From positions 2,317,421 to 2,381,420 of the forward strand of contig JAVFKD010000015.1 in assembly GCA_036429605.1 (NCBI GenBank): 64,000 bases of DNA, given 5' to 3'. This document shows, piece by piece, positions 48,601-61,158 of this stretch. This DNA comes from Cladobotryum mycophilum (taxonomy: Eukaryota; Ascomycota; Sordariomycetes; Hypocreales; Hypocreaceae). Within the stretch, counting starts at the first letter, position 1. The number at the start of each line of letters is the position of its first letter. The notes under the pieces were generated by a model that was not told the DNA's origin, did not search any database, and saw only the letters and a program-made list of their open reading frames with translations. The translations under genes and the position numbers were made by a program.

Positions 48601-49753
48601 ATCCGAAGCCATTTCCGCTATCCGAACCGTTGCCTCTCTTACCAGAGAAGAAGACGTTCTGAGATTGTACCATGAGTCTCTTCAGGAGCAGCAGAGCCGT
48701 AGTCTGAGGTCAGTCTTGAAGTCTAGCACTCTCTATGCCGCCTCTCAGTCTTTGACCTTCCTTGTCTTTGCTTTGGGCTTCTGGTATGGTGGTACCTTGA
48801 TCGGAAAGGGTGAATACGATCTCTTCCAGTTCTTCCTTTGCTTCATGGCTGTCATTTTTGGAGCCCAATCTGCTGGATCCATCTTCTCCTTTGCACCAGA
48901 CATGGGCAAGGCCCACCACGCCGCTAAGGAATTGAAGGAGCTGTTTGATCGCAAACCTACGATTGATGCCTGGTCAGAGGATGGCCAGCGTGTTACCGAA
49001 ATTGACGGAACCATCGAATTTCGCGATGTGCACTTCCGATACCCGACCCGACCGGAGCAACCTGTTCTGCGCGGTCTTAACCTCACTATCCGACCGGGTC
49101 AATATGTTGCTCTTGTTGGTGCTTCGGGTTGCGGAAAGAGTACGACTATCGCTCTATTGGAACGATTCTACGATCCGCTTGCTGGTGGTGTTTACATAGA
49201 TGGCAAGGAAATCAGCAGCCTCAACCTGAACGATTACAGATCCTTTATTGCCTTGGTCAGCCAGGAACCTACGCTGTATCAGGGTACCATTAAGGAAAAC
49301 ATCTTGCTTGGAAGTGCTGATGAGAACGTTTCTGATGAGGCTGTCGAATTTGCCTGTCGCGAGGCGAACATCTACGATTTCATTGTCTCTTTGCCTGAAG
49401 GATTTAACACAATGGTCGGCAGCAAGGGCACCTTGTTGTCCGGAGGTCAAAAGCAGCGCATCGCCATTGCCCGAGCCCTTATCCGTAACCCAAAGGTCCT
49501 TTTGCTCGATGAGGCAACTTCGGCCTTGGATTCAGAATCCGAGCACGTCGTACAGGCTGCCTTGGACAAGGCTGCTAAGGGCCGCACAACCATTGCTGTG
49601 GCGCATCGTCTCTCCACCATTCAGAAAGCTGATATAATTTACGTTTTTAATCAAGGACGTATCGTTGAGGCTGGTACCCATGGTGAATTGATGAAGGAGA
49701 ATGGACGGTATGCAGAGCTGGTTAACCTGCAGAGTCTGGCCAAGAATGGTTAG
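45691..49753 (+). CDS. Full-size ABC multidrug exporter (ABCB/MDR type)
   Basis: ATP-driven plasma-membrane exporter of hydrophobic compounds, of the Mdr1/Pmd1/Ste6-like ABCB group; substrate unknown. Exons 45691-47467 and 47523-49753 (55-bp intron, GTAAGT...TACTAAC...CATAG) give about 1335 residues in the order TMD1-NBD1-TMD2-NBD2. NBD1: Walker A GASGSGKST (about 460), signature LSGGQKQR (about 573), and Walker B LLLDEATSALD read across the splice junction. NBD2: Walker A GASGCGKST (about 1124), LSGGQKQR (about 1230), VLLLDEATSALD and an AHRLSTI switch. All catalytic residues are present in both halves. The N-terminal ~75 residues are hydrophilic. The intron splits the coding sequence just before Walker B of NBD1. 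The nearest upstream gene is over 4 kb away. Confidence 0.95.
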
Positions 49754-50835
49754 GTGGTGGGACTGTGTCCTACCTTGGGCGGATTTGCTTGATTTACTTT
49801 TTGAGTAGCATGACATCTGAACGTGGCTTCGGGAATGCTAGCCATGCATAGAACATTACAGGCGTTTAGGATTTTGTTTTTGATATACCATAGATTTCAC
49901 GTCCACTCTACGAAAAGGGGGATTGGTACGCTGAATGATTGCATTGGATTTGAGAAGTGGAGGCATTGGACCATATACATGTATTTAATTCCACTTTTAT
50001 GACATAGAATTCACGAACTACTCTATTCTACTTTTGTGTTTGATTATTTTTGATGATGCTTCTGGTGGCGATGTATTGTCTTATTAGATGTGTAGCTGTG
50101 GCCCCTGAGAGGAGGGCCCTTGCAGGATCTTGGAGGCACTTGCGAAACACTACTCGCTATATATTGTGAAACTGTAAATGAAGGGTCACAACAGATGGCT
50201 TAGACATTCTTTGTCTTTGGCGCTGTTTTTGTGATACGCTAGATGATGTGTGAGACTTGCAGCGCGAAGGGAGACCAAGCAAAGATTGTCTTTGATGGTC
50301 TTACCTGCTGCGTTTGTAAATGTCTGAACTTTTTCTCTCAAGATGCACCACCCCTCCCCCTCTTTTTCATTTTAGGTACGAGTTTTGGATAGGTAGAGAC
50401 GGGAATGTACATGAAGGATTGGTATGTATTGGTGTGAAGAAAGAAAAGAGAAGGTTATGGTCGGTGGGGTTTTTTTGGGACTGGGGGTGAAGTATTTGTT
50501 TCTTCTTTTCGGGTGTTACGAGAACGGAGACGTTGGATTTTGTGATACCCCAAACGGTGACAATGTAGGATTTAGTCAGAACAGGTGGTGGCTGGAGTGA
50601 TGCCTGTTTTATTATTATTATTATTATTTATTGCACGGCATGAAGCAAGAGGCTGGTGTTGGACAAGCATTTTGGCGCCGTGTCTGTCTCTCAGGGGATT
50701 GCATGATTGGTGTCTCTTTTTTGGTATTATGGTACACAAGAGAGATATTATAGATCTCTCAAGGCAATACGGTATAGTTACAATAAACCGGGTATAGAGA
50801 GAGACGGAGACAGACAGACAGGCAGAGAGAGAAAC

Positions 50836-50877
<42 letters not shown>

Positions 50878-51053
50878 TGAGTGACCTAAGACTTTTGTTA
50901 TGCTCAATCTCCATGCAACCCCTGGCTCTCTCATCCAGACTCCACGTAGCCATCCATCTTTTGCATTCGCTATTCATTCCGCCTGAAAGCAGTTATACCA
51001 GTGAAGAAACGATGTGCAATGCTTCGATCCCTCGAGATGGTGTCTGTAGTCGT
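49754..51053. other. Convergent spacer with microsatellites
   Basis: 1.3 kb holding the 3' UTR of the ABC transporter. It contains an ATT trinucleotide run at about 50610-50630 and an imperfect GA/GACA tract at about 50796-50882. No gene was recognised. Confidence 0.6.
50796..50882. repeat. GA-rich microsatellite
   Basis: Imperfect GAGA and GACAGACA units over ~85 bp in the spacer downstream of the ABC transporter. Confidence 0.85.
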
Positions 51054-51698
51054 CTACCTATCCCGATATGAATCGGATTGCAGGCTCCTCCGCCGGCGAG
51101 CCGAATCCATTGCCCTGAGCGCCTTGAAGAATCGACTCGTATCAATGTCGCCAGTCTCGCCGTACATTCTCTTGAAATTAGAATAGACGTCTTCATCCGA
51201 CGTCTTGATACCCTCCAACACGGCCAACGATAGGAACAAGTCGGGCGTCGCCGGCCACTTTTGCTTGATCACCGCCCAGCACCTGTTGGCTCCATCGAGG
51301 TAGTCCCCAAAGGAAGCGAAGCTGTGGCGGTTCAGGCGGAACATGTTGGCGACGGCGGCGTACACGTCGGCGTGGGGCAGGGGGCGGAACTCGTTCTTGA
51401 GCATGCGCATCATCTCGGCGGCGGTGGTGCGCGTGTTCATGCCCTTCTGTACGAGCCTCCGGGTGATGTCGTCGGAGATTGTGCCCAGCACAAAGGCGCG
51501 CGCGAACAGCTCCCTCTCGAAGATGGCCTTTTTACCTCCCTTGGGCAGAATGTATTCCCTGGCTGGGTAGAACAGATGCTCGTAGATGGAGAGCCTCTCG
51601 GCGGTGACGCTGATTTGGATGCTCCATGTTGTCCATCCTTCTGGTCCATGTAGTTTGTCAACGGCGGGGACGTTATCTGGCTTCTCGGTTTGGTCCAT
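51054..51698 (-). CDS. Hypothetical protein resembling a retrotransposon gag (UBN2/copia-gag-like), orphan
   Basis: An intact single-exon frame of 214 codons with markedly higher GC than its flanks. The layout resembles fungal Ty1/copia gag N-terminal domains: a WTTWSIQISVTAERL start, a central TAAEMMRMLKNEF segment, then YAAVANMFRLNRHSFASFGDYLDGANRCWAVIK and a DLFLSLAVLEGI helix. No zinc knuckle, protease, integrase, reverse transcriptase or LTR was seen nearby. It could be a solo gag relic, a domesticated gag-derived gene or an unrelated helical protein. The assignment rests on pattern only. The ATG at 51698 is in a clean context and no frameshift or stop interrupts the frame, unlike the cysteine-rich gene at 40.7 kb. 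Confidence 0.55.
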   Translation of the reverse strand: MDQTEKPDNVPAVDKLHGPEGWTTWSIQISVTAERLSIYEHLFYPAREYILPKGGKKAIFERELFARAFVLGTISDDITRRLVQKGMNTRTTAAEMMRMLKNEFRPLPHADVYAAVANMFRLNRHSFASFGDYLDGANRCWAVIKQKWPATPDLFLSLAVLEGIKTSDEDVYSNFKRMYGETGDIDTSRFFKALRAMDSARRRRSLQSDSYRDR

Positions 51699-52821
51699 CT
51701 CGAGTGTGGGAAATTCCCGATGGGATCAAGGCTTTTCTTTTTGGGTCTACCTATTTGTTTTGAGGGCGATGAACGATGAATGATGGAGAAGGTAGGTAAA
51801 GGTAGGCGATTTGGAGCGTGTAATGGGAAGTAAGGTGGATGACGGGTTGTTGCGTTGCTCTTGCCAGCTGCCAGAGCTGCTACAGCTGGCGATAACCTCA
51901 GGCCATTTAGGTGCTATCCCATGCGCCATGACTGGTATTTGGGTATAAAAGCAGTGGCTACCTAGGCATCAATGTTGCTATAGACAACGTGGTGCTTTAT
52001 TCGACGTCAAGTTGGTGACGAAACACCAAACCGAGGAGAGTGGGCCTCTGGGCAACCAACATGGCTGCTACTCATAGAGGCCATCATGATGAGTCTCGAT
52101 ATATGTTATGGAGGTCAGTCTGTAAGATGTCAGACAATAATACTGGACACAGGCCTCGACATCGCATGGATCGGGGTAGTATGTCGGAGAATGTTTGCAT
52201 CATCTTCAACGACCACGCTTGTCTCTATGGATACTACTACTAGTAATAATTGTTTGCAACGTGATATCAATAGAATTACCGGGCTTATGCAGGACGTACT
52301 TGTCGATACGGCGGCACGGCGGCATGGGTTGGGTATGAGCGACGTTGTAGTAGTAGTAATGATGTGGGAATAGGCTATAGCCGACCGAATCATGACAATA
52401 GTGATACCTAATTTTAATCAAATAAACAAATCAGCCATAAACGAAATAAGCCTGGTGCAGCAAACATGGGCGTGCGTGCGTGCGTGCATGTGGCAAACCA
52501 GGCTCTCAGGCTGGCTGGCCTGGTCGTCCGTGACAAATTTGGCCGTCCATCCAGCTCCTTCCACATTGCCCGCCTGCCTTTTGGGCCTGCCTTGATTTTT
52601 TTTTCTTACGGCCCATTCAATTTTTTCTTCTCTCCTTCATCCGCCCATTCGATTTTATTCTCGTTTTGCTGCTCCCCTTCTTTAATAGCAGCGTTGAGAG
52701 AAGGAGAGAAAGAGAGGAAGAGAGAGAGAGAGTGAGCTATTAATAATCCAGTAGCAATTCCTAGTATAGCGCACCCGCGGGTTAGGGTCCGGAAATCTCT
52801 CCCCTCCGTCATTCCCCAAGG
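51699..52821. other. Divergent spacer, gag-like ORF / RING-finger gene
   Basis: 1.1 kb holding the promoters of both flanking genes. A GTGC tetranucleotide repeat lies at about 52470-52490 and a GA-rich tract at about 52695-52735, both near the RING gene. No gene was recognised in it. Confidence 0.5.
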
Positions 52822-54364
52822 ATGGCGTCGTGGTGCCCAGACCTGGGCTTTGTCGTGCCACTGACGGAGGAACAGCAGCAGCAAAGACGACAGCAGCAGC
52901 AAACGGCTAACGCAGACTCCTCCTCCTCGTCCTCCTCTTCTTTGCTGCCCTTGTCGTCTCTGCTACCTTCGGGAAACGACAACAATCGAGGACTGGCGGC
53001 GGCCTTCATAGCCAGTTTTGGCTCCATCTTGCCACCGCTGCCACTCCAGGGCCCGTCACCACATGGCCGATCGTCCTCGCCGCGACATCACTCCTCCATG
53101 TCCACCCCAATCGGAACAACGACGACAGCCTCAATGCCGCGCAACGGCCCTTCGACCCCGAACCGACCTTCAACTCCACCTCGACGACGTAGCTTCATAC
53201 CTCCCCTCTGGAGCAATGAAGGGTTGCTTCACGCAGAGCCATCGAACCTGTGGGGCGATGATACCGTCAGCGATAATTTGCCTTTGGTCCCATCTGCCGA
53301 TTCTGTGCAAGGCTCTCACTTATTCACGGACGACCAGCTCATGAGTGCCATCGTTGGTGGAGATTTCTCTTCGCCCTCCACGTATCCTTCCTTTGTCAAC
53401 CAGTCGTCGCCCCGATCATCAGGCTTGAATCTGAGCCAGGCATCGAGACGTCAACTGTTCCCGGCTCCCCAGGTTTCAATGTCAGCTCCAGACACTGCGG
53501 CTCCCTCGACTCCTTCATTGCGCCGAATTCACTCTTCAGCCTACAGCCGAAACACTTTGGCCACTTCTTCACGAACTAACACTCAGCTCACAAACTCGAG
53601 CCTCGACACCGATTCACAGCACACTTCGCAAAATACAAATCTCCCCAACGACATCCTGAACGAGGACCTATTCTCTGCAACACCAGATACGTCTTTCTCG
53701 GACACCATGTCTATGGCCAGCAGACGAACGAACCGCGCTACGCCAGCACCCGCAAGCCAAGATGCATCAACGAGCAACAAGCGACGACGGACTGCTCGTT
53801 CCTCGCAACTACGACCTTCTTCACGACAATCAAATGCCGCTCTTGTGAATGGAACCGGGCAGCTGAATGAACCATCGCTCTTCTACGATACGGATGAGGA
53901 CCTGTTTGGCGACAGCCCGACAAAGGCAGAAACCGATGTATACCTAAAAGCAGAAGAATACGCCACTATCGACCTCACAGAGGCGACGGAAGTGCCTGAA
54001 GAGTTGAAGAAGCCAGAGGTGGACAACAGGATCAAGTTATCTGCGTTTCAATGTGTCATCTGCATGGATGATGCGACCACGTTAACAGTCACGCATTGTG
54101 GTAAGTTCAACATGAGCGAGATAGCCGTCTCTACTTCACTTTTTGCTCACACCTAATGATGTAGGCCATTTATACTGCGCTCAATGCCTTCACTCGTCAC
54201 TAAACGTGGATGCAACTAGGGGTAAATGTCCCATGTGTCGAACCAAGATTGACATGAAACAACGAGGAAGCTACACGACAAAGACGAAAGGGTTTTGGCC
54301 CTTGGAGCTCAAGTTGATGACGGCAACGCGAAAAGGCAAACGAAAGGTTGAAGATCTCTCGTGA
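52822..54364 (+). CDS. RING-finger E3 ubiquitin ligase, Slx8-like
   Basis: Exons 52822-54100 and 54165-54364 (64-bp intron, GTAAGT...GTAG, phase 1) encode about 492 residues. The C-terminal RING reads CVICMDD...HCGHLYCAQC...CPMC, complete only after splicing. The rest of the protein is low-complexity: Gln- and Ser-rich near the N-terminus, then Ser/Thr/Pro/Arg-rich with short acidic-hydrophobic patches that may be SUMO-interacting motifs (for example YATIDLTE at about 379-386). The C-terminal RING after a disordered region, with nearby SIM-like sequence, fits the SUMO-targeted ligase Slx8, but other small nuclear RING proteins share this layout. It would act in the nucleus with an E2 on SUMOylated substrates if the assignment holds. 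Confidence 0.8.
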
Positions 54365-54386
54365 ATTAACCCATCGTTTGTTACCC

Positions 54387-54428
<42 letters not shown>

Positions 54429-55099
54429 TCCAACATACCCACTAGCAAGGCTACCACTACATTACAGAGAAGCCTACCTTGTTTAGCGTGGCCCCTGAGG
54501 CATGGTGCTCTAGGCAGCAAATGGAGCGTCGTTTGGTGGCAAACTAACCTCGGCGTTGCTATTCAAGGCCTGTTTCAACTACCAACTCGCGGCGCATGTT
54601 CATATGAAGACACCAACTATTAGCAATACGTTGATTGCGCAACATTGCTACCAACCCTCTGATGAGGGTGTAACTAGAGGCCAAGACAAAATGTGCTTGG
54701 CAATCCAAGACGGACTAACAAAAGAAAGCTGTTGTATGGGCTGCACTGAAGTCAAATAGAAAAACAAAACTTCTAATTCAAGCCCACACGCTCAACAAAG
54801 ATGAAGAAAAAAAGAGGATGTAATGTTTCGTGACGCTCAGCAGTAAAGATTTCAGGTATATTTTCTGGGTGACATGATTTTGTGATTTTGCTTTTTTCCC
54901 CTTCTCTCCTATCTGCCTCTCCCCCCCCTCGTTCCCCCTTCACCCCCTGCTTGCTTGCTATCCATTTCCATTCCAACGCCGCTCTCAAGATAAAATAAAA
55001 TAAAATAGGGCCAGCAATATGCCATGGATTACGTTCTCTCTTCTAACTGGGGGTGAGATTCTAGTACAACTTTGCCTTCTCCTTGCTGCTTAGTTTTCG
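54365..55099. other. Convergent spacer, RING gene / NUP192, with a TTG repeat
   Basis: 735 bp between two stop codons. A TTG trinucleotide repeat of about 13 units lies at 54388-54427 and an AAAAT repeat at about 54992-55008. Presumed 3' UTRs only. Confidence 0.6.
54388..54427. repeat. TTG trinucleotide microsatellite
   Basis: Perfect TTG repeat about 24 bp downstream of the RING-gene stop codon, in the likely 3' UTR. Confidence 0.9.
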
Positions 55100-58000
55100 C
55101 TAATGGAACAGAGCATAGTTGCTCTGCTTGGGTTCCGGTAGGACATCGCTTTCAAACTGTAAAAACGGGGGTAGTTAGTAAAAACATCATTATTAAAATC
55201 AACCGCGGCGCAGCCTGGAAGAGGAGGGCGGCAGCTTACCTCTAAGAAACCTGTGGCCGCAATGACAACCACGAGGGCATCCGCCAACTCCTCAATCTTG
55301 TCCTCCAGCGCCCTGTCCTCCGCGCCGTTACCGATTCCCGCGCTGCGCTTCAGCGTATGCGTTACCAGCATACGATGATCGGTCAAGAACTTGCGCCCCT
55401 GCGTAACGTTATTACTACCGCGGCTCAAGATGGCGGCGCCAATGATGCGCACGACCTTGGCCAGCAGGTCGTAATGCTGCTCCAGGGCACGAGGGTTCGT
55501 CACGTCGGTCTGCAGTTCCGGGTCCGCGGCGAAGAGGCCCGAATTCTCGATGGAGCGGAACAGGTTCGAGTAGAGGATGTGTTTGGCGCCTGTGCGGGAC
55601 TGGGCGAGTTGAAGGATGATGGCGAGGCGGGAGTTTTGGTAGTTTTGCTGATCGGTGTGGCCTTGAAGTGCAAATGTGTTAGTAAAGATTCCGTAGGTAA
55701 GGATGATGTGATGATGATGATGATGATGCATATGAGGAAGATCTATACCTGAAGAGTAAACGTCATGCCACTCCTGCATGATGTTGCGGAGGGAATCGAT
55801 GAGAATGCCGATAAAATTGAGTCTATTCAGCGTCTCGACAACATACGTCTCGCCCTCGTGGCTATCCATGTGAACCAAGGCGCTCAAAAAAATGAGCGCC
55901 GCAGTCTGGCATGTGGCCTCCCCGCAGAAAGCGTCATCGCATATGACGTTGATGAGCCTCTCACCATAAACCTGAACAGCCTTGAAGGTCTTTGGGCGGC
56001 TGGCGGCCAATGGCCCCTTGTCCTCCGACATGCCCGTAAGATACCTATAGCAAATCTCATAGTAGATCGATCTCAACTCGGGCGTACCGGCCCACTTTCC
56101 AATGGCCTGAAGACAAGTTTGGAAGAGCTGGAAGAGCTTATCGCTAACCAAGTGGCCGATGGCTCGGTTTTGCTTATCGTCCACTTCAGGGGGTGTCAGA
56201 TCAAGTTTAAAAAGCAAAACCCTGGCAAGTTTGGCCAGCTCAATTGCTTGGTCTGGACGCTCTGATGCAAAGGCTTCCAAGCTGGGCAAGATGGCCTGAA
56301 GTGTCTGCAAGAAGAAAGATGTTTGGGCAGAACCCTTGAAGTCACAGGACTCTACCATAACAAGAAGTAGCTTGGTCCAGGACTTCATCACCTTTAATGA
56401 CTGCGAGGCAATCTGCTTTTGCCTATTAGATGAAATGAGATACTCCACAATGATGGTTTCTTCTCTCTCAATAGCAGCCAAGTCCTGGATTGCAATGACA
56501 GTCCCTTGACCCTGTGTTTCACCCCTCTTAAGAAGTAAAACTTCCTTGACGCGCTCGAGATTGTGGGTTTGATTGCCATCAGCGTCGGTCTCCTGGCAGG
56601 CCGAGATATCTAAGTCCTTGTAAAACTGAATGGGGGGCGGCGGGATCTCCCAGAATCCATCAGGCAACAAGAAGTCGTACAAGTCAAAGACCGTAGGGGT
56701 TTGAATTGTCTCATTGCCTTCTCCAACAATTTGGCCATTGAGAGCATCAAAAATCCGCCTCTTGACACCAGGCATGCGGCCCTGCGCAATCATGCATAGC
56801 TCCATAGCAATGTATTCCAAGCTGATGCTTCTCAGTGCTAGAAACTCCGATAAGGCTATGGCGCCATCTGTAATGGGAAAATGTGCAGCGCCCACGCTCT
56901 GACCTTCCCACGGCAGATCGGGTTGAATGACCGTCTCGCGAACAAGAAGGTGGAAGAGAAGTTCGTTTTCACGGAGCTCTTGAATAACAATCGATGAAGA
57001 GAGTGGCGAACTCCAGAGAATGTTAAAGATGCGCATCACTCTTGACTTTATAGCGATCAGCCACTGCCTCATGCCCTGAGGGTCACTGGAGGGAGATTCC
57101 AATAACAATCCCAGCATACTATGGAAGAGTGAGGTACGTGACGCAAAAGTGCCATTAGCATCAATTGAGAGCGAGTCCGTACCACACTTGAAACCAAGAA
57201 GCAAGTGTGCAATGGTTGGCTCCTTGGGTGTCATTCGAAGACATTGATATAAAAAGTCCAGGATGTAAATCTTAGACATGTAACTTGGAGAGTCGGCTTC
57301 GCTACCAGCCTCCACTGGTGCCATGATCTCTGATATGAAGGCACGGGATATGGCTTCGTGCTCTCCATTTGCCTCCATGGCGACGATGGCCTTGTTTCTA
57401 TGAGAATGACGGCTAGAGCCAGACCACTCGGCAGTAATTCTGCTCGAAGAAGACATCTTCTCTAGGAGCTTGAGACAAGCCAGGGTGAGGCTAGGGTGAC
57501 CTAACCCACAGTACTTGCCGATGTCCACAACTAGAGTTAATCTCGTCACCAATCCGTCCTCAAATGAAGCGTAGGCTGCATTGGCAACAGGCTGCCGCCG
57601 TGATCCGCCCTGAGCTTTAAGAAGAGGCCTTACAAGGTCAACATATGTCGTTTCAAGATCAAGGACTTTTGAAATGACCTCAACCGCACGCAAGATGCCT
57701 AGTATAATGGGGGAGTCGGCAGCCGCATTCCCTACATCAGAAGCCTTTTGGTGAATGGTGTTGAACAAAGCGCTCATGACCTTGTCATTAAACATCCACT
57801 CCATAACTCTAGCGAAAGGGTGCATTTTAACATAAGTTGCTAGATCTGTTGCAGAAATAACAGAGTCAATGGCAAGATTGGTTTCATTCGCCAATAACAG
57901 GAGATCCTCATTAAATGTAGTCAAGCTTGTGAGCATAAACTCAAGACAGCTAAGTCTCAAAACTCGAATCTGGTGAACATCTTGAAGATCCTGGATTTTC

Positions 58001-60423
58001 GATGAGAAGACGAGACCAACAACAAAATCCACGTAGACCTCGATCCCTGGAGACCGAGAACTTGAGCCCAAATTTTCAGGGAAGGGCAATCCGTCGTTCA
58101 GCGGGCTACTGTCACTTGCGGGAGTCACAAGTTCAAGCAGCAGCTTGATGAATGAGTCTGGGTCCTCAAAACCACTGCTCATCTCATCCAGAATGCGCTC
58201 CATAGAAATTTGAGGGGAGGCTGCGATCTTACTGAACCTGCAGCCGTCCCAGCATATGCGCCAGTGATCCAGTTCTCCAAACAACGCCACATAGCGTGGT
58301 TCTCTTGAGAGGTTTTCCGGATCATGAGAGCCTTCAATGCCAGAAAGATGCAGCCACGCAATTGAGGGGGTATAGGGCTGCTTGCTAGCTCCAGCAGCAT
58401 ATCCACAAGATTGTAACCGGAGCTCTGCAACAAAAAGTGTCTGGTTGTTTCACTTTCACTGGCTAATTTTGTTATGAGGCGAAGATAACACTCGAGCATC
58501 ATAGCTGACTCAGGTTCCGTCTCTACCAGCTCGGTCGTAGGTTTGCCACCACGGAATTTTGTGGTTTGCGGAGGTGCTGGTTTTTGTCTAATCTTCTCAG
58601 AGAAGAAATCAAGCTCCTTGAATATCTGGTTCCATGTCAGAGACTGGCTCCTCCTCATTTTTCCAGATGAGTGGTGACCCTCATCAAGAAGAAACTCATG
58701 AGCAGCGGTGGCACACTCATCGCTCCCAGATATAGCCTGCAGCATTTCGCAGAAAGCTGCGACCAATGGCGTCGATGCCCTTCGAGATGCCCAATGCATA
58801 AAACCAGCCAGGTTGCTATCTGGATCTTGCCAAAAGTTTGCTGAAGCATCAGGCCGTCCTTCATAAGCATAGGCGATGATTAGCAAGAATCTCTCCAGGT
58901 CTAGATCTTGTTCGTGCGTCTGGCTAAGTTGGCGTTGCTCGTCTTCCTCTACTCGAAGTTTGCGGAGCACATCGGGGAGGTTCGATATAAAGGCATCAAC
59001 AAAAACCTCCAACTGCGACATGAGGCACAATTGGAAGAAATTGGAGAACTGAACGGGCTCTATAGCTAGAGGAGAAGATTTCCTTTGCAGCCATTTTCTC
59101 ATACCAACTCGAACAGAGTCGTACCAGTCTGGTGATCGCACGTCTCCAGCTACTGCTAATATGAAGTCGAATGCACCATCTTTCAACGAGTCAAGAAACT
59201 GTTTGGATCTTTGGCGATCCTCTGTCATGGAATTAGCGCAATCGAATACCAAAACATCGCGATAACTTACCTTCATCTAAATCGGTTCCTACCGGAATTG
59301 CCGACTCAGGGGGATCATCCAGATAGAAGCCACTGTATTCGGTGAGCCACCATGCACGAATGGTGGCATGTAAGTATGGAAGTGGCCACGTCGAGTCGTC
59401 CAAGGGTGGGAATATTCTCTTATTCAACTCTCGGACCTGCCCGAGATCATATCCACCTTCAGAAGATGCGAAGGCCGACATGTAGGCACCAATGGCAGGC
59501 ACCAGATGAACTACGAGACGTATGTGAGCCGAGTTCCATGCTGTGACATTCCTAGGGACTTACCTAGCAGAGTGTCATATTTTTCCGCCTTTTTCAAGAG
59601 TGAGAGAAAATCCAAGAAATCGGAGACTTCCGCCTGTCGCTTTTCTATGCTCCGACACAGGATGACGCCGAGAGCTTCGTGTTGCTGAATCAAACTGACC
59701 CGAGAGAACTCCACAGCCTGCATCTCCTCGGACATTACATCCTGTGACCCATTGCCTAGTGTCTGCGCTGCTGTAATCTTTTCCCCAAGCCTTTGTAGCC
59801 ATGTCTTGATTGCTGCCATGGCGTTGATACATCGTGGGGCTAATCGCTTCTTCCCGTCAGCGCCCTTTTGGAGGAGGCGCGTCTCCAGATATAATTTAAT
59901 ACTTTCCAACGCGCTCGGCTCTTCTGTGTCGTCATCCATACTATCCAGTTCGAACAAGAGCCTAAGGGCGTCCAACGCATATTTCCGCTGTTGATGGAAT
60001 CTGATCAGAGCACATTCGAGAAGCGATCGTCCGAGAATGGAAGGGTCATCTTGGGAATCTAATAGGTATCGCGCGGTCTCGAACTCGTCCAAATCGATCT
60101 CGTCAGACAATAGTAGGACGTCTTGTTGAAACTTTTCGTTGACTGAAAACTCGGTGCCGTCCAAGGAGATTTTGCCTATCACTGGTGTGAGCCGTCGTAC
60201 GTCCATCAGTAGCATTCTCGATTTGCTCCCAACCTGTCTTCACCGCATTGCGATTCCTCTCATTCCTCTGGGGATGTGTCCATATTCTATCCAATTCCTT
60301 TTCGAAGATCTGAAAGAGAAGGTCGTTGTCGAGAGCATCGGAACCACGACCGCCGCCATTGCTTAAGGCGGCAAGCTCTCGATGGAAAGCTTGCAGGGCG
60401 TCCAATGTCGAAATCTCAGCCAT
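55100..60423 (-). CDS. NUP192: Inner-ring nucleoporin NUP192 (NUP205), with an apparent 1-base frameshift
   Basis: Large alpha-solenoid scaffold of the nuclear pore inner ring. Six exons: 60234-60423, 59564-60175, 59271-59510, 55749-59221, 55240-55661 and 55100-55156. Start MAEISTLDALQAFHREL. The junction after AVKT is best read to GKISLDGTEFSVNEKFQQD using the GATAG acceptor. The last intron (55157-55239) has a perfect TACTAAC branch and yields the conserved end FESDVLPEPKQSNYALFH. The 87-bp intron 55662-55748 is in frame and stop-free and contains a CAT repeat that would read as a His run. Exon 4 is one base short: RCLENWITGAYAG and ISMERILDEMSSGF lie in different frames, joined if one C is added near the C4 run (plus-strand 58214-58217). 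About 1664 residues then result, normal for the family. Confidence 0.92.
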
Positions 60424-61158
60424 GTTGGCAATCGGAGACTATTGCATGTTGGAATTATCGTTGTGTCGCGACAATGAGAGTCACTTGTCTGTCAATGAGT
60501 AAAGCGAACAGAAAGCAAAAAATATGTAGTTCCCAGACCGTAAGAAGGCGGCAGCGTCGACTGGGCTCGTCTGCAGCTTTTATTTAGTTGATTGCGATTT
60601 TGAGATTCTGCAGCCTTGTTGCACGCACCCCCTGTCATTCTAGCAACCCAAAATGGCACCTGATTGGCTGCTTGTTATCCACTGCCCATGTTGCGCGCGA
60701 CGTAAACAAGCTTGTCGGGCGGTGAGGATTCTGCCGGATTTACAGGGGAAGCTCAGCCCGTCTTAGAGCCAGGAGAGCTATAAGCTTAGTGGAGGTGCAT
60801 TCAATTGATGGGAGCACAGCAGCAGCAGTAGGAGCAGCGTCCATCCATCCAATCCCATCTCTAGGCAGCGAGGCGATGGGAATCTCGTCTGCTACATCAG
60901 CACTGAAGGCCTCCGGCATGGGATTTGTATGAGTCTTTTTGTTAATCATTGGTCTTGTTCCCTCTTCTCTTAACTCATAATATGAAATATTTTCCCCCTA
61001 GATGCTTCCCTGTGTTTTCAATCACACACGCATAAGCGGCCAAGTTCGCGACAGATCCGTTGCTAGACAGGATCTTGAGAGGAAGCAAACGCCAAGTTAT
61101 CATCCTTTTCGATTGTCTGCATACTCGAGTTGAGACGAACGAAACTGTCTTTATCAAA
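60424..61158. promoter_or_regulatory. Divergent promoter region NUP192 / TEL1
   Basis: 735 bp between divergent starts. A GATTGGCT word at about 60662 is an inverted CCAAT box candidate. A CAG/CAGCAG run occurs near 60820-60833. No gene was recognised. Confidence 0.5.

Noticed and set aside
58179..58290. An intron joining the two NUP192 frames
   Set aside because: The only GT...AG pair in the right place is about 17 bp, far too short to splice.
538..61158. tRNA and dispersed 5S rRNA genes in the spacers
   Set aside because: I looked for T-loop-like GTTCRA words with pairing arms and for 5S internal-control sequence and saw none; a covariance-model scan would settle it.
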